Assembly (NCBI RefSeq): GCF_900112685.1
Contig: NZ_FOMS01000002.1
Coordinates: 434,001 to 498,000, forward strand
Origin: Roseivivax sediminis
Lineage (GTDB): Bacteria; Pseudomonadota; Alphaproteobacteria; Rhodobacterales; Rhodobacteraceae
Direction of reading: 5' to 3'
Length of the DNA: 64,000 nucleotides
Shown here piece after piece: positions 9,328-23,153 of this stretch. The notes below the pieces were generated by a model. It saw only the letters and a program-made list of their open reading frames with translations. It did no database searches and was not told the DNA's origin. The translations under genes and the position numbers were made by a program. Positions within the stretch are counted from its first letter, which is position 1, and the number at the start of each line of letters is the position of its first letter.

Positions 9328-9518
9328 CTCGGGGCGCGTCGAGCGGGCGGCTTCGGAAACAATTCGCGCCGGGTTCGATATTGTGCGGGCGATGCGGACA
9401 GTCTCGCTGCGGTTCGGCTTGATTTCGTCCAGATCGGGATTTGATAACCAAAAATTGCCGCATTTCACGCGCATGTGCTGACGGCATTCGGACTCGAGCC
9501 GGTAGGATGATTTCGAGC

Positions 9519-12500
9519 ATGAACGATCGACCTGAAGCCAGCGATACAGACATCGCCATCGTCGGCATGGCCGCGCATCTGCCGGGCGCCGAGAATATCG
9601 CCGCCTACTGGCGCAACCTGCGCGACGGCGTCTCCTCCATCCGCCGGATGTCCGAAGAAGAGCTGATCGCGGCCGGGGAGCAGCCGGGCCTGATCCGCCA
9701 TCGCAACTACGTGCCCTATGCCGCGCCGCTGGACGGGTTCGAGATGTTCGATGCGGACTTCTTCGGCCTGTCGCCCAAGGACGCCGCGATCATGGACCCC
9801 CAGCACCGCCGGTTCCTCGAAACCGCGTGGGAGGCGCTGGAAACCGCCGGCCACGTGCCTGATGGCTTCGGCGGGCGCATCGGCGTCTTTGCCGGCTGCG
9901 GGATGGGGTCGTATTTCTACGTCAACGTCTGCTCCAACCCCGACCTGGTGGAGCAGACGGGCATGTTCCTGCTGCGCCATACCGGCAACGACAAGGACTT
10001 CATGACCACGCGGCTCAGCCACGTGCTGGACCTCACCGGGCCGTCGATCAACCTGCAGACGGCGTGCTCCACCTCTCTGGTGGCGACGCATTACGCGGCG
10101 CAGGCGCTGCTGAACGGCGAATGCGACATGGCGCTTGCCGGCGGTGTGACGATCGAGCTGCCGCAGGGCCGCGGCTACCTCTACAAGGAGAACGAGATCC
10201 TGTCGCCGGACGGCGCCTGTCACGCCTTCGACCACCGCGCACAAGGGACGGTGTTCGGCTCCGGCGCGGGGGTCGTGGTGCTGCGCCGGCTGGCGGACGC
10301 GATTGCCGACGGCGACTACGTCTGGGCGGTCATCAAGGGCAGCGCGGTCAACAACGACGGCGCGGCGAAGGCGGGGTACCTGGCCCCATCCGTGGACGGG
10401 CAGGCGGCGGCGGTGGCAGAGGCGCTCGCGGTCGCGAACGTCACCGCCGACACGGTGTCCTACGTCGAATGCCACGGCACAGGCACCTATCTGGGCGATC
10501 CGATCGAGGTGTCGGCCCTGACCCAGGCGTTCCGGGAGACGTCCGATGGCGTCGGCGCCACGCGGATCGGGTCGGTGAAGACCAATATCGGCCATCTCGA
10601 CACCGCCGCCGGGGTCGCGTCGCTGATCAAGACGTCGCTGGCGCTGCACAACCGCCAGATGCCGCCGTCGCTCGGCTTCGAAAAACCGAACCCGGCCATC
10701 GACTTCACGTCCTCGCCGTTCCGCGTGAGCGACCGGCTGACCGACTGGCAAAGCGCCGGCCCCCGCCGTGCCGGCGTCAATTCGCTGGGCGTGGGCGGGA
10801 CCAACGCGCACGTGGTGCTGGAAGAGGCGCCGGCGCGCGAGGCGTCGGCCGAGCCGGCGTTCCCGTTTCAGATCCTAACCCTGTCGGGTCGGTCGAAAGC
10901 CGCGCTGGATGCCAATGCCGCGCGGCTTGCCGGGCATCTTCGGGCCAGCCCCGAGCAGCCACTCGCGGACATCGCCTTCACGCTGAAAGAGGGCCGCCGG
11001 GCGTTCGAAAAGCGCCGCGTGATCGTCGCGGAGACCCACGAGGAGGCCGCGCGCCTGCTGGAGGCCGGCGATGCCCGCCGCGTCCACGACCACCAGGCGC
11101 TGGAGGCGCCCGACGTCGCCTTCCTCTTCCCCGGCGGCGGCGCGCAATATGCCGGCATGGCGCGCGATCTCTACGAGACCGAACCGGTCTTTGCCGAATG
11201 GATGGATCGCGGCCTCGATCGCCTCGCCACCCTGACCGGGGAGGACCCGCGGCCGGTGCTGTTTCCGGATGGTGACACGGACGCGGCGAACGCGCGCCTG
11301 CTGACGCCGTCGGTGCAATTGCCGCTGATCCTGATCGTGGAGGTCGCCCTCGCCGAGCTGTGGCAGAGCTGGGGGGTGATGCCCGCTGCGCTCGCCGGTC
11401 ATTCGATGGGCGAGAACGCGGCGGCCTGCGTCGCGGGGGTGATGACCTTCGAGGATTGCATCGGCCTCGTGCACCTGCGCGGCACGCTCTTCGACAGCGT
11501 GCCAGAGGGCGGGATGCTGTCCGTCGCGCTGCCGGCCGACAAGCTGCGGGAGCGGCTGGGCGAGGATCTCGACCTCGGGGCCGAGAATGCGCCGGGTCTG
11601 TCGGTCGCGACCGGGCCGAAGGCGGCGCTGGACCGGCTGCAGGCGGAGCTTGACGCAGAGGACATCGAGAGCCGCCGCATCGCCATCGACATCGCCGCGC
11701 ACAGCCGGATGCTCGATCCGATCCTCGATGAGTTTCGGGCGTATCTTCAAGGTATACAACTGAGCGCGCCGAAGATCCCGCTCACCTCCAACCGCACCGG
11801 CACATGGATGACCGAGGCGCAGGCGACCTCGCCCGATTATTGGGTCGAACACCTGCGCCATACCGTCCTATTCGCCGATTGCGTCGGCACGATCGCCGAG
11901 GAGGGCCGCATCCTTCTGGAGGTCGGGCCGGGCAAGGCGCTGTCCTCTCTCGCGCGCCAGCACGGGGAGGTCACCGCCAATGCCGTCCTGTCGAGCCTGC
12001 GCCACCCCGAGGAAGAGATCGCGGACGACCGCTATTTCCTCGAAGTGCTCGGCCGGCTCTGGGCGCTGGGATACGAGGCCGACTGGGCGCAGGTCTGGGG
12101 CGAGGGGCGGCGCAACCGCGTGCCGCTGCCGACCTATGCCTTCCAGCGCGCCGCCTATTTCATCGCGCCCGGAGAGGCGCGGGACGCGCCGCAGGAGACG
12201 TTCCTGACCCGCACCGACGACGTGGCGGGCTGGGGCTGGGCCCCGGTCTGGCGCCCCCGCGGCGCGGAGGTGGAGGTCGACGTCGAACACGCGCTGTCGG
12301 AGGCGGAGCCGCAGACCTGGCTGTTCTTCATGGACGAGGCGGGCGTCGCAGAGGCCGCCGCGACGCGCCTGCGCGGTGCCGGCCACACGGTGATCGAGCT
12401 GCGCGCCGGCGACATGTTCACGCGGATGAGTGACACCAGCTACCTCATCGCGCCGGAGCGGGGGCGCGAGGGCTATGACCTTCTGATTCAGGACCTCGTG

Positions 12501-15500
12501 CGGCAGGGCCACGTGCCCTCGCGCATCGGTCATTTCTGGCTGGTGACGGAGGGTGAGGGCCACCGCCCCGGATCGAGCTTCTTTCACCGCCTGCAGGAGC
12601 AGGGGTTCTACGCACTGATGTTCCTCGCGCAGGCCATCGCCGACGAGGCGCTGCCGCGTCCGCTGCAGGTCACCGCCTTCACCAACGGCGCCGCCCGCGT
12701 GCGCGACGAGGCGCTGCCCTATCCCGCGAAGGCGACGCTCGCCGGCCCCGCCCGCGTCATCCCGCGCGAGCTTCCGGGGGTCCATGTGACCACCTGCGAC
12801 CTCGCGTTGCCCGCCCGGTCCCGCAAGCGGGGCATGGACGAGGCGCTCGTGACCGGCGTGCTGGAAGAACTGTTGTCGGAGCCCGGTGATCGGATCGCCG
12901 CCTTGCGCGCCGGGCGGCGCTTCGAACGCGCGGTGAAACCCCGCGCGCTGCCCGATGCGCCGCTGCCGGAGGCCAGGGTGGTCCTGCTTACGGGGGGCTT
13001 CGGCGGGATCGGCCTGACCCTCGCCCGGGCCTTCGCGGACCGGGGCGCGAAGATCGCGCTGATTGCGCGGGGCGGCCTGCCGGATCGCGCCGACTGGGAT
13101 CTCTACCTCAAACGTCACGCGCCGCAGGACCGCACTGCGCGCCGGGTCCGCGCCGTGCAGGCGCTGGAAGAGGCCGGGGCGGAGGTGCTGTGCCTCGCCG
13201 CCGACGTCTGCAACGAGGACGAGATGCGCGCCGCCGTGGCCGAGGTGGAGGCCCGCTTCGGCCGGATCGACGGCGTGATCCACGGCGCTGGCGTGATCGC
13301 CGACGCCCCGCTTCTGGCCAAGACCCCTGCGAGCGTGGAGGACGTGTTCACGCCGAAGATCCACGGCACCGATGTGCTGGGCCGCATCTTCCCGGACGGC
13401 GCGCTCAAGTGGATGGCGCTGTTCTCGTCCTCCTCCACTGTCACCGCGCCGGCGGGGCAGGTCGATTACGTCGCCGCGAACGAATACCTCAACGCCTTCG
13501 CCCGCGCGTGGGCGGGCGGCGCAACGCGCGTCGTGGCGCTGAACTGGGGCATCTGGTCCGAGGTCGGCATGGCCGCCGAAGCGGTGGCCGAGCGCACCGG
13601 CGAGACGCGGGAGGCGCCGAGGACCGCGACGGGCCTGCCGCTGCTCGACACCGCCAGTTTCGATCGCGACGGGCGGCGGATCTTCGACACGCGCCTGTCC
13701 GAAGCCGACTGGATCATCGACGAGCATCGCACCGCCGCCGGGGAGGCGCTGCTTCCGGGCACCGGGTCGCTGACGCTCGCCGCGCATGCGCTGGCGGCGC
13801 AGGGCGAGGGCACGTCGTTCGAGATCCGCGACCTGACCTTCCTGCGCGCGGTCGCCGTGCCCGAAGGCGGTGCCCGCGACATCCGCGTGCGGCTGACGCG
13901 CGACGATGCGGGCTACGGGTTCGAGCTTCTCGCGGGCGCCGAGGCCAGCGGCAAGCGCGGCTACGCGCTCGCCGCGCAGGGCAGCCTCGCGCTGGCGCCG
14001 ATGGCGCCGCCGCGTCCGCTGAACCTTGCGGCGCTCCGCGCCCGGCTCGGCGCGCCGCAGGAAAGCGCCGAGGGCCGCAAGCTGCGCACAGGGCAGGAGG
14101 TGCACTTGAACTTCGGCCCGCGCTGGCGCGTGCTCGACCGCCGCGCGCACAAGGACGGCGAAGGCCTGGCGGAGCTGTCGCTGCCGCTCGAGGCACAGGA
14201 AGACGGGTGCCTCCTGCATCCCGCGCTTCTCGACATCGCGACCGGCTGGGCGATGGAGCTGATCGAGGGCTACCGCCCGACGCATCTCTGGGTGCCGGTC
14301 TCCTACGGGCGCGTGCGCGTTCACGGCACGCTGCCGGCCCGGATCGTCAGCTGGGTGCGCAATGCCGGCGACAACCGCGGCGAGGGGGAAAGCGCCCGCT
14401 TCGACGTCACGGTCGCGGACCCGGACGGCACGGTGCTTATGGAGATCGAGGGCTTCACCCTCCGCAAGCTCGCCGATCCCGCGCGGCTCGCCGCGCCGCC
14501 GCGCCTGAGCGCGGCCGAGATCGAGACGGGTGCCGCCCCCGGCCCGCAGCCTCTGTCCCCGGCCGAGGAACGCCTCGCCCACAACCTCACGCAGGGTATC
14601 CGCCCCGAGGAAGGCGCGGGCGCCTTCGCGCGGGCCATGGCGCTCGGCGCGCCGCAGGTGGTGGTGTCGTCCATGGACCTCGCCGCGCTCACCCGGCAGG
14701 CCGCCGCGAGCACGGAGGCGAAGCCCGGCCAGAGCTTCGAGCGGCCCGAGCTCGACAGCGATTACGCCGCGCCGGAAACCGACGTGGAAAAAACGCTCGC
14801 CGGCTTCTGGGAAGAGCTTCTGGGCGTCTCCCGCGTCGGGGTGGAGGACAGCTTCTTCGATCTCGGGGGCCACAGCCTGATCGCGGTGCGGCTCTTTGCG
14901 ATGATCCGCAAGGCCTACCGTGTCGACTTCCCGATCTCGATCCTCTTCGAGGCGCCCACCATCCGCGCCTGCGCCGCGCTCATCGCCGACCGCACCGGCG
15001 CCACCGACGCGCCCGCGCAAACGCGGCCCGAACGGCGGTTCAAACACCTCGTCGCCATGCATGACGGCGAGGGCGGGCCCAAGACGCCGTTCTTCCTTGT
15101 CGCCGGCATGTTCGGCAACGTGCTGAACCTGCGCCACCTCGCGCACCTTCTGGGCGCGGACCGGCCGTTCTACGGCCTCCAGGCCAAGGGGCTCTACGGG
15201 GACGAGGCGCCGCACGCCACGCTGGCCGAGGCTGCGAGCGACTACATCGCAGAGATGAAGCAGGTGCAGGCGCATGGCCCCTACCTCGTCGGCGGCTTTT
15301 CGGGCGGCGGCATCACCGCGTTCGAGATTGCGCGCCAACTCGAGGCGATGGGCGACGAGGTGGCGCAGGTCGTGCTGCTCGACACGCCCCTGCCGCAGCG
15401 CCGGCCGCTGTCGCGCCGCGACCGCGCGATCATCCAGTGGCACGAGTTGCGCCGGAAGGGTCCGGCCTACCCTGTCACCTGGGCGAAGAACCGCATCGCG

Positions 15501-15908
15501 TGGGAGATCGCCAAGCGCCGCGGCGGAGAGGCCGTGACCGAGGCGCCCGCCGCCTTCCACAATGCGGAGATCGAGGCCGCCTTCCTCTCTGCCGTCGCCG
15601 CCTACGAGGTCACGCCGTGGGACGGCCGGCTCGCGCTCTTCCGGCCGCCGCTGCGCGGGCACTGGAAGGTGTCGGGCGGCGCCTGGGTCGACAGCCAGCG
15701 CGCCTACCTCTTCGAGGACAACGACTGGGGCCAGTACGTGCCGGGGGTCGAGGTGCACGAGGTGCCGGGCGATCATGATTCCATGGTGCTGGAGCCCAAC
15801 GTGCGCGTCCTCGCCCAGAAGCTGCGCGGCGCCATCGCACGGGCCGAAGCGGCGGCCGGGCAGAAGGGCGACGTCGTCTCCTTCCGCAAGGTGGAGGCGG
15901 CCGAGTGA
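9519..15908 (+). CDS. Type I polyketide synthase KS-AT-KR-DH-ACP-TE
   Basis: A 2129-residue single-module PKS. KS (about 10-440) has C183 in TACSTS, H319 in HGTGT and H359 in NIGH. AT (about 540-840) has S629 in GHSMGE. A structural half-domain is followed by KR with GGFGGIG near 1160 and Y1317 in YVAANEYLN. A DH hot-dog domain follows, not precedes, the KR: H1403 in H-x3-G-x4-P-G and D1572 in HPALLD. The ACP carries S1786 in LGGHSL. The C-terminal thioesterase has S1928 in GFSGG and H2086 in PGDHD. All catalytic residues look intact, so the module should yield an alpha,beta-unsaturated acyl chain and release it. Start at 9519; ATG 9507 is an alternative. It lies between flippase and glycosyltransferase genes and overlaps the next gene (GTGA). 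Confidence 0.95.
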   Translation: MNDRPEASDTDIAIVGMAAHLPGAENIAAYWRNLRDGVSSIRRMSEEELIAAGEQPGLIRHRNYVPYAAPLDGFEMFDADFFGLSPKDAAIMDPQHRRFLETAWEALETAGHVPDGFGGRIGVFAGCGMGSYFYVNVCSNPDLVEQTGMFLLRHTGNDKDFMTTRLSHVLDLTGPSINLQTACSTSLVATHYAAQALLNGECDMALAGGVTIELPQGRGYLYKENEILSPDGACHAFDHRAQGTVFGSGAGVVVLRRLADAIADGDYVWAVIKGSAVNNDGAAKAGYLAPSVDGQAAAVAEALAVANVTADTVSYVECHGTGTYLGDPIEVSALTQAFRETSDGVGATRIGSVKTNIGHLDTAAGVASLIKTSLALHNRQMPPSLGFEKPNPAIDFTSSPFRVSDRLTDWQSAGPRRAGVNSLGVGGTNAHVVLEEAPAREASAEPAFPFQILTLSGRSKAALDANAARLAGHLRASPEQPLADIAFTLKEGRRAFEKRRVIVAETHEEAARLLEAGDARRVHDHQALEAPDVAFLFPGGGAQYAGMARDLYETEPVFAEWMDRGLDRLATLTGEDPRPVLFPDGDTDAANARLLTPSVQLPLILIVEVALAELWQSWGVMPAALAGHSMGENAAACVAGVMTFEDCIGLVHLRGTLFDSVPEGGMLSVALPADKLRERLGEDLDLGAENAPGLSVATGPKAALDRLQAELDAEDIESRRIAIDIAAHSRMLDPILDEFRAYLQGIQLSAPKIPLTSNRTGTWMTEAQATSPDYWVEHLRHTVLFADCVGTIAEEGRILLEVGPGKALSSLARQHGEVTANAVLSSLRHPEEEIADDRYFLEVLGRLWALGYEADWAQVWGEGRRNRVPLPTYAFQRAAYFIAPGEARDAPQETFLTRTDDVAGWGWAPVWRPRGAEVEVDVEHALSEAEPQTWLFFMDEAGVAEAAATRLRGAGHTVIELRAGDMFTRMSDTSYLIAPERGREGYDLLIQDLVRQGHVPSRIGHFWLVTEGEGHRPGSSFFHRLQEQGFYALMFLAQAIADEALPRPLQVTAFTNGAARVRDEALPYPAKATLAGPARVIPRELPGVHVTTCDLALPARSRKRGMDEALVTGVLEELLSEPGDRIAALRAGRRFERAVKPRALPDAPLPEARVVLLTGGFGGIGLTLARAFADRGAKIALIARGGLPDRADWDLYLKRHAPQDRTARRVRAVQALEEAGAEVLCLAADVCNEDEMRAAVAEVEARFGRIDGVIHGAGVIADAPLLAKTPASVEDVFTPKIHGTDVLGRIFPDGALKWMALFSSSSTVTAPAGQVDYVAANEYLNAFARAWAGGATRVVALNWGIWSEVGMAAEAVAERTGETREAPRTATGLPLLDTASFDRDGRRIFDTRLSEADWIIDEHRTAAGEALLPGTGSLTLAAHALAAQGEGTSFEIRDLTFLRAVAVPEGGARDIRVRLTRDDAGYGFELLAGAEASGKRGYALAAQGSLALAPMAPPRPLNLAALRARLGAPQESAEGRKLRTGQEVHLNFGPRWRVLDRRAHKDGEGLAELSLPLEAQEDGCLLHPALLDIATGWAMELIEGYRPTHLWVPVSYGRVRVHGTLPARIVSWVRNAGDNRGEGESARFDVTVADPDGTVLMEIEGFTLRKLADPARLAAPPRLSAAEIETGAAPGPQPLSPAEERLAHNLTQGIRPEEGAGAFARAMALGAPQVVVSSMDLAALTRQAAASTEAKPGQSFERPELDSDYAAPETDVEKTLAGFWEELLGVSRVGVEDSFFDLGGHSLIAVRLFAMIRKAYRVDFPISILFEAPTIRACAALIADRTGATDAPAQTRPERRFKHLVAMHDGEGGPKTPFFLVAGMFGNVLNLRHLAHLLGADRPFYGLQAKGLYGDEAPHATLAEAASDYIAEMKQVQAHGPYLVGGFSGGGITAFEIARQLEAMGDEVAQVVLLDTPLPQRRPLSRRDRAIIQWHELRRKGPAYPVTWAKNRIAWEIAKRRGGEAVTEAPAAFHNAEIEAAFLSAVAAYEVTPWDGRLALFRPPLRGHWKVSGGAWVDSQRAYLFEDNDWGQYVPGVEVHEVPGDHDSMVLEPNVRVLAQKLRGAIARAEAAAGQKGDVVSFRKVEAAE

Positions 15909-16906
15909 CCGCGATGACGCCGAAACTGATGACCGTCGTGCTGAACTGGCGCACGCCCGAGATGACGCTGAAGGCCGCGCGCGCGGCGGCGGCGGCGATG
16001 ACCGGCCTCGACGGCGAGATTGTCATCGTCGACAACGCCTCGGGCGATGGCTCCGAAGAGGCGCTGAGGGCGGGCTCTGCCACCGGCGACTGGCCGGTGC
16101 CGGTGCGCGTGGTGCAGAGCGGGCACAACGGCGGCTTCGGCGCGGGCAACAATGTCGGCATCCGTGCCGGGCGCGCAGACGGGGCGGCGCCCGATTACGT
16201 CTACATCCTCAATTCCGACGCCTTCCCGGCCCCGGACGCGATCCGCACATTGATGGCGCACCTTGAGGCGCATCCCGAGGCGGGGTTCGCCGGAAGCTAC
16301 ATCCACGGGCCGGAGGGGGAGGCGCATGTCACCGCCTTCCGCTTCCCCTCCCTCCTCTCGGAATTCGAGGGCGCAGCGCGCACGGGGCCCGTGTCGCGCC
16401 TTCTGCGGCGCCACAGCATGCCGCTTGGTGTGCCGGAGGAGACGCGCTCCGTCGACTGGCTCGCGGGCGCGTCGATGATGATGCGGCGGCGCGTGCTCGA
16501 CGAGATCGGCCTCTTCGACGAGGCGTTCTTCCTTTATTTCGAGGAAACCGACCTTTGCCGGCGTGCCGCGCGGGCCGGCCATCAGGTGCATTACGTGCGC
16601 GAAAGCCGTGTGGCGCATATCGGATCGGTCTCCACCGGTATGAAGGGCTGGCGCCGCGTGCCCGATTACTGGTTCGCGAGCCGCTGGCATTACTTCTCCA
16701 AGACCCACGGACGCGCCTATGCCGCCGCGGCGACGCTGGCGCATCTGGCCGGCGGGGCGCTGCACCGGCTGCGGCAGGCGATCCGTCGCCGCCCACCGGC
16801 GGACCCGCCGGGGTTCCTGCGCACGCTTGCCGCCCACGACCTGCGCCGCCTGACCGGGCGCCCGACCGATGCCCAGCGGGCTGCGCGCCCGCATCCAGCG
16901 GAGTGA
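15905..16906 (+). CDS. GT2 glycosyltransferase, rhamnosyltransferase-like
   Basis: A 333-residue GT2 enzyme of the WbbL/rhamnosyltransferase type. Motifs in order: VVLNWRTPEMT, IVIVDNASGDGS, GGFGAGNNVGI, YILNSDAFP (DxD-like) and FDEAFFLYFEETDLCRRA, where the ETD is the usual catalytic base region. No membrane anchor is obvious. The GTG start overlaps the PKS stop (GTGA), so glycosyl transfer and polyketide synthesis are translationally coupled. Five bases then separate it from the NRPS gene. That position hints that the glycosyl acceptor may be the PKS/NRPS product, or that the acyl product is attached to the glycan. Both are inference. Confidence 0.88.
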   Translation: MTAMTPKLMTVVLNWRTPEMTLKAARAAAAAMTGLDGEIVIVDNASGDGSEEALRAGSATGDWPVPVRVVQSGHNGGFGAGNNVGIRAGRADGAAPDYVYILNSDAFPAPDAIRTLMAHLEAHPEAGFAGSYIHGPEGEAHVTAFRFPSLLSEFEGAARTGPVSRLLRRHSMPLGVPEETRSVDWLAGASMMMRRRVLDEIGLFDEAFFLYFEETDLCRRAARAGHQVHYVRESRVAHIGSVSTGMKGWRRVPDYWFASRWHYFSKTHGRAYAAAATLAHLAGGALHRLRQAIRRRPPADPPGFLRTLAAHDLRRLTGRPTDAQRAARPHPAE

Positions 16907-16911
16907 AAGCC

Positions 16912-21435
<4,524 letters not shown>

Positions 21436-21827
21436 CACGGGCGACCGCCTGCACCTTGCTCAAGCCGCGCAGCGCCGGTCCGGGGGCGGCCCGGCGATGC
21501 GCGCTCCTCGGGCTTACGCCGCGCCACTGGCGCGACGGTCCCTCGTCACCCTTCGGCCTTTGCTCCGCGCAGGGGCATTGCTCGGCCCATGCGAAAGAGA
21601 CGCATCACTCGATCCGGCGTGCGCCGGCTGCGCGGCTGTCGCGGTTGCCCTTCTGAAACCGTGACCATCCGGACGCTTCCGGAAACGGGCTGTTTCCATC
21701 AAGAGCAGCTAAAAACATGGCCGAATTGGGGCTGATCCTGTAGCCAGGAGGCGAGATCGAGGCACATGGCCGCAAAATGCGGCGCTTCGGTTTCCGCATC
21801 GGGGGCACCTTTGCGGGAGTTTGTCGT
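21436..21827. other. Intergenic region, 392 bases
   Basis: Between the NRPS and the wzz-like gene, both on the plus strand. I see no convincing gene. Around 21669-21697 two short, mutually exclusive hairpins share bases (CCGGA/TCCGG and GGAAAC/GTTTCC), which could be a weak terminator or leader structure. The wzz-like gene probably has its own promoter in the more AT-rich last 130 bases, but no clean -35/-10 pair is visible. Confidence 0.5.
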
Positions 21828-23141
21828 ATGAACCAGTTCCAGTCCGTGCAGGAGGTCGTGGCCGCCCTGCGTCGGCGTGCCTTCCTGATCGTCGTGTTGA
21901 TCGCGCTGGGCTGTGCCGCGTCGGTCTACGTCGCGCAGCAGCAGGAAAAGATCTACGAGGCGACCGCCGTCGTCCAGATCGAGGATGCGCGCATCCCCGA
22001 GCAGATGACCGGGTCCGCCACTCTGCCGCCCAGCGACCCCGCCCGCCGGGTGCGGCTGATCGAACAGCGCCTCATGGCCCGAGACAACCTTCTCGGCGTG
22101 ATGGACGAACATGCGCTGTTCGAAGACGAGCCGTCGGTGAACGAGCGTGTCTTCGCCCTGCGCCAGTCGATCACGCTGGAGGAGATCCGCGGCAACGCGC
22201 AGCCCTGGCAGACCGATGTCGTGCCCTCGGGCCTGCGCATCATCGTGCGGCTGGGCGATCCGCAGGTGGCCGCCGATGTCGCCAATCACCTGATGCATTC
22301 CGTCATCGCCGAATCCCGCAGCCGCAGCGAGGTCCGCGCGCAGGAAACCCTGTCCTTCTTCGACGAGGAAGCGGCCCGCGTGTCGGCCGAAATCGCGGAA
22401 GCCGAGGCCCGCATCGCCACCTTCAAAGAGGAAAACGCCGGATCGCTGCCCGAGGGGCTCGTTGCGCTGCGCGACCAGCTGGCCGGTTTCGAAGAGGCCC
22501 TGCTGACGCTCGACCGCGAGATCATCGCGCTGGAGAACAACTCGGTCCGGTTGCGGGCCGAGGATCTGCAGCGCCAGGTTTCCCAGCTTCAGGACCAGAA
22601 GTCGCTGCTGGAGGATCGGATCGCCGGGCTGCAGGCGGATCTAGACCGCGCGCCGGAGGTGGAGCGCAATCTCGGCGCGCTCGAGCGCGAGCTGACCCAG
22701 CTGCAGGAGCGCTACACGATCATCACCCGGCGCCGCGCCGATGCGGAGATGGCGCAGGTCCTGCAGGAGCGCGACGCCGCCGACCGGTTCGAGGTGCTGG
22801 AGACGGCGCTCCCGCCCGAGGTGTCGATCTCGCGCAGCAAGAGAAAGGTCGCGATGGCCGGCGGCGTGGTCAGCGTGATCTTCGCGCTCGGCGTCGCGGT
22901 CATCCTGGAGCTTCTGAACCCCGCGATCCGGACTGCCGCGCAGCTCGAGCGCCAGCTCGGCATCACCCCGGTCGTGGCGATCCCCAGGATCCGGTCGCGC
23001 CGCAGCGCAGGCCGGCGGCGGCTGCTGTGGCTGGGCGGGCTGGTGGCGCTGATCGCCGCGGGCGCCGCTGCGGCGCGGACGTTCGGCGGCGCGTTGCTGG
23101 ATCTCGGCCTGTTCGGGCGCTTCCTGCGCGCCGGCGGCTGA
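21828..23141 (+). CDS. Wzz-type chain-length regulator (polysaccharide co-polymerase)
   Basis: A 437-residue inner-membrane protein of the Wzz/PCP family, which sets polysaccharide chain length and partners with a BY-kinase. TM1 lies at about 17-36. A long periplasmic coiled coil follows (about 170-320, rich in Glu, Arg and Gln heptads), with TM2 near 340-360 and an extra hydrophobic segment near 400-420. The third segment and the short basic tail are unusual for classical Wzz, which has two. A GGGAG site lies eight bases before the ATG. It converges on the CpsD-like gene with only eight bases between stops, so the PCP and its ATPase partner are neighbours but on opposite strands. Confidence 0.85.
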   Translation: MNQFQSVQEVVAALRRRAFLIVVLIALGCAASVYVAQQQEKIYEATAVVQIEDARIPEQMTGSATLPPSDPARRVRLIEQRLMARDNLLGVMDEHALFEDEPSVNERVFALRQSITLEEIRGNAQPWQTDVVPSGLRIIVRLGDPQVAADVANHLMHSVIAESRSRSEVRAQETLSFFDEEAARVSAEIAEAEARIATFKEENAGSLPEGLVALRDQLAGFEEALLTLDREIIALENNSVRLRAEDLQRQVSQLQDQKSLLEDRIAGLQADLDRAPEVERNLGALERELTQLQERYTIITRRRADAEMAQVLQERDAADRFEVLETALPPEVSISRSKRKVAMAGGVVSVIFALGVAVILELLNPAIRTAAQLERQLGITPVVAIPRIRSRRSAGRRRLLWLGGLVALIAAGAAAARTFGGALLDLGLFGRFLRAGG

Positions 23142-23153
23142 GCCGCGGCTCAG
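23138..23153. terminator. Palindrome spanning two convergent stops
   Basis: The perfect palindrome CTGAGCCGCGGCTCAG includes the stop codon of the wzz-like gene on one strand and that of the cpsD-like gene on the other. It could fold as a six-base stem with a CGCG loop and act as a bidirectional terminator. No T-run follows, so the role is uncertain. Confidence 0.4.

Noticed and set aside
8029-9474. Minus-strand open frame opposite the flippase.
   Set aside because: The forward frame has about 12 membrane helices and Wzx patterns; the reverse frame has no domain signal.
11868-15776. Minus-strand open frame of about 1300 codons across the PKS.
   Set aside because: It has no recognisable domains and is the complement of intact PKS catalytic motifs; GC-rich codon bias creates such long shadows.
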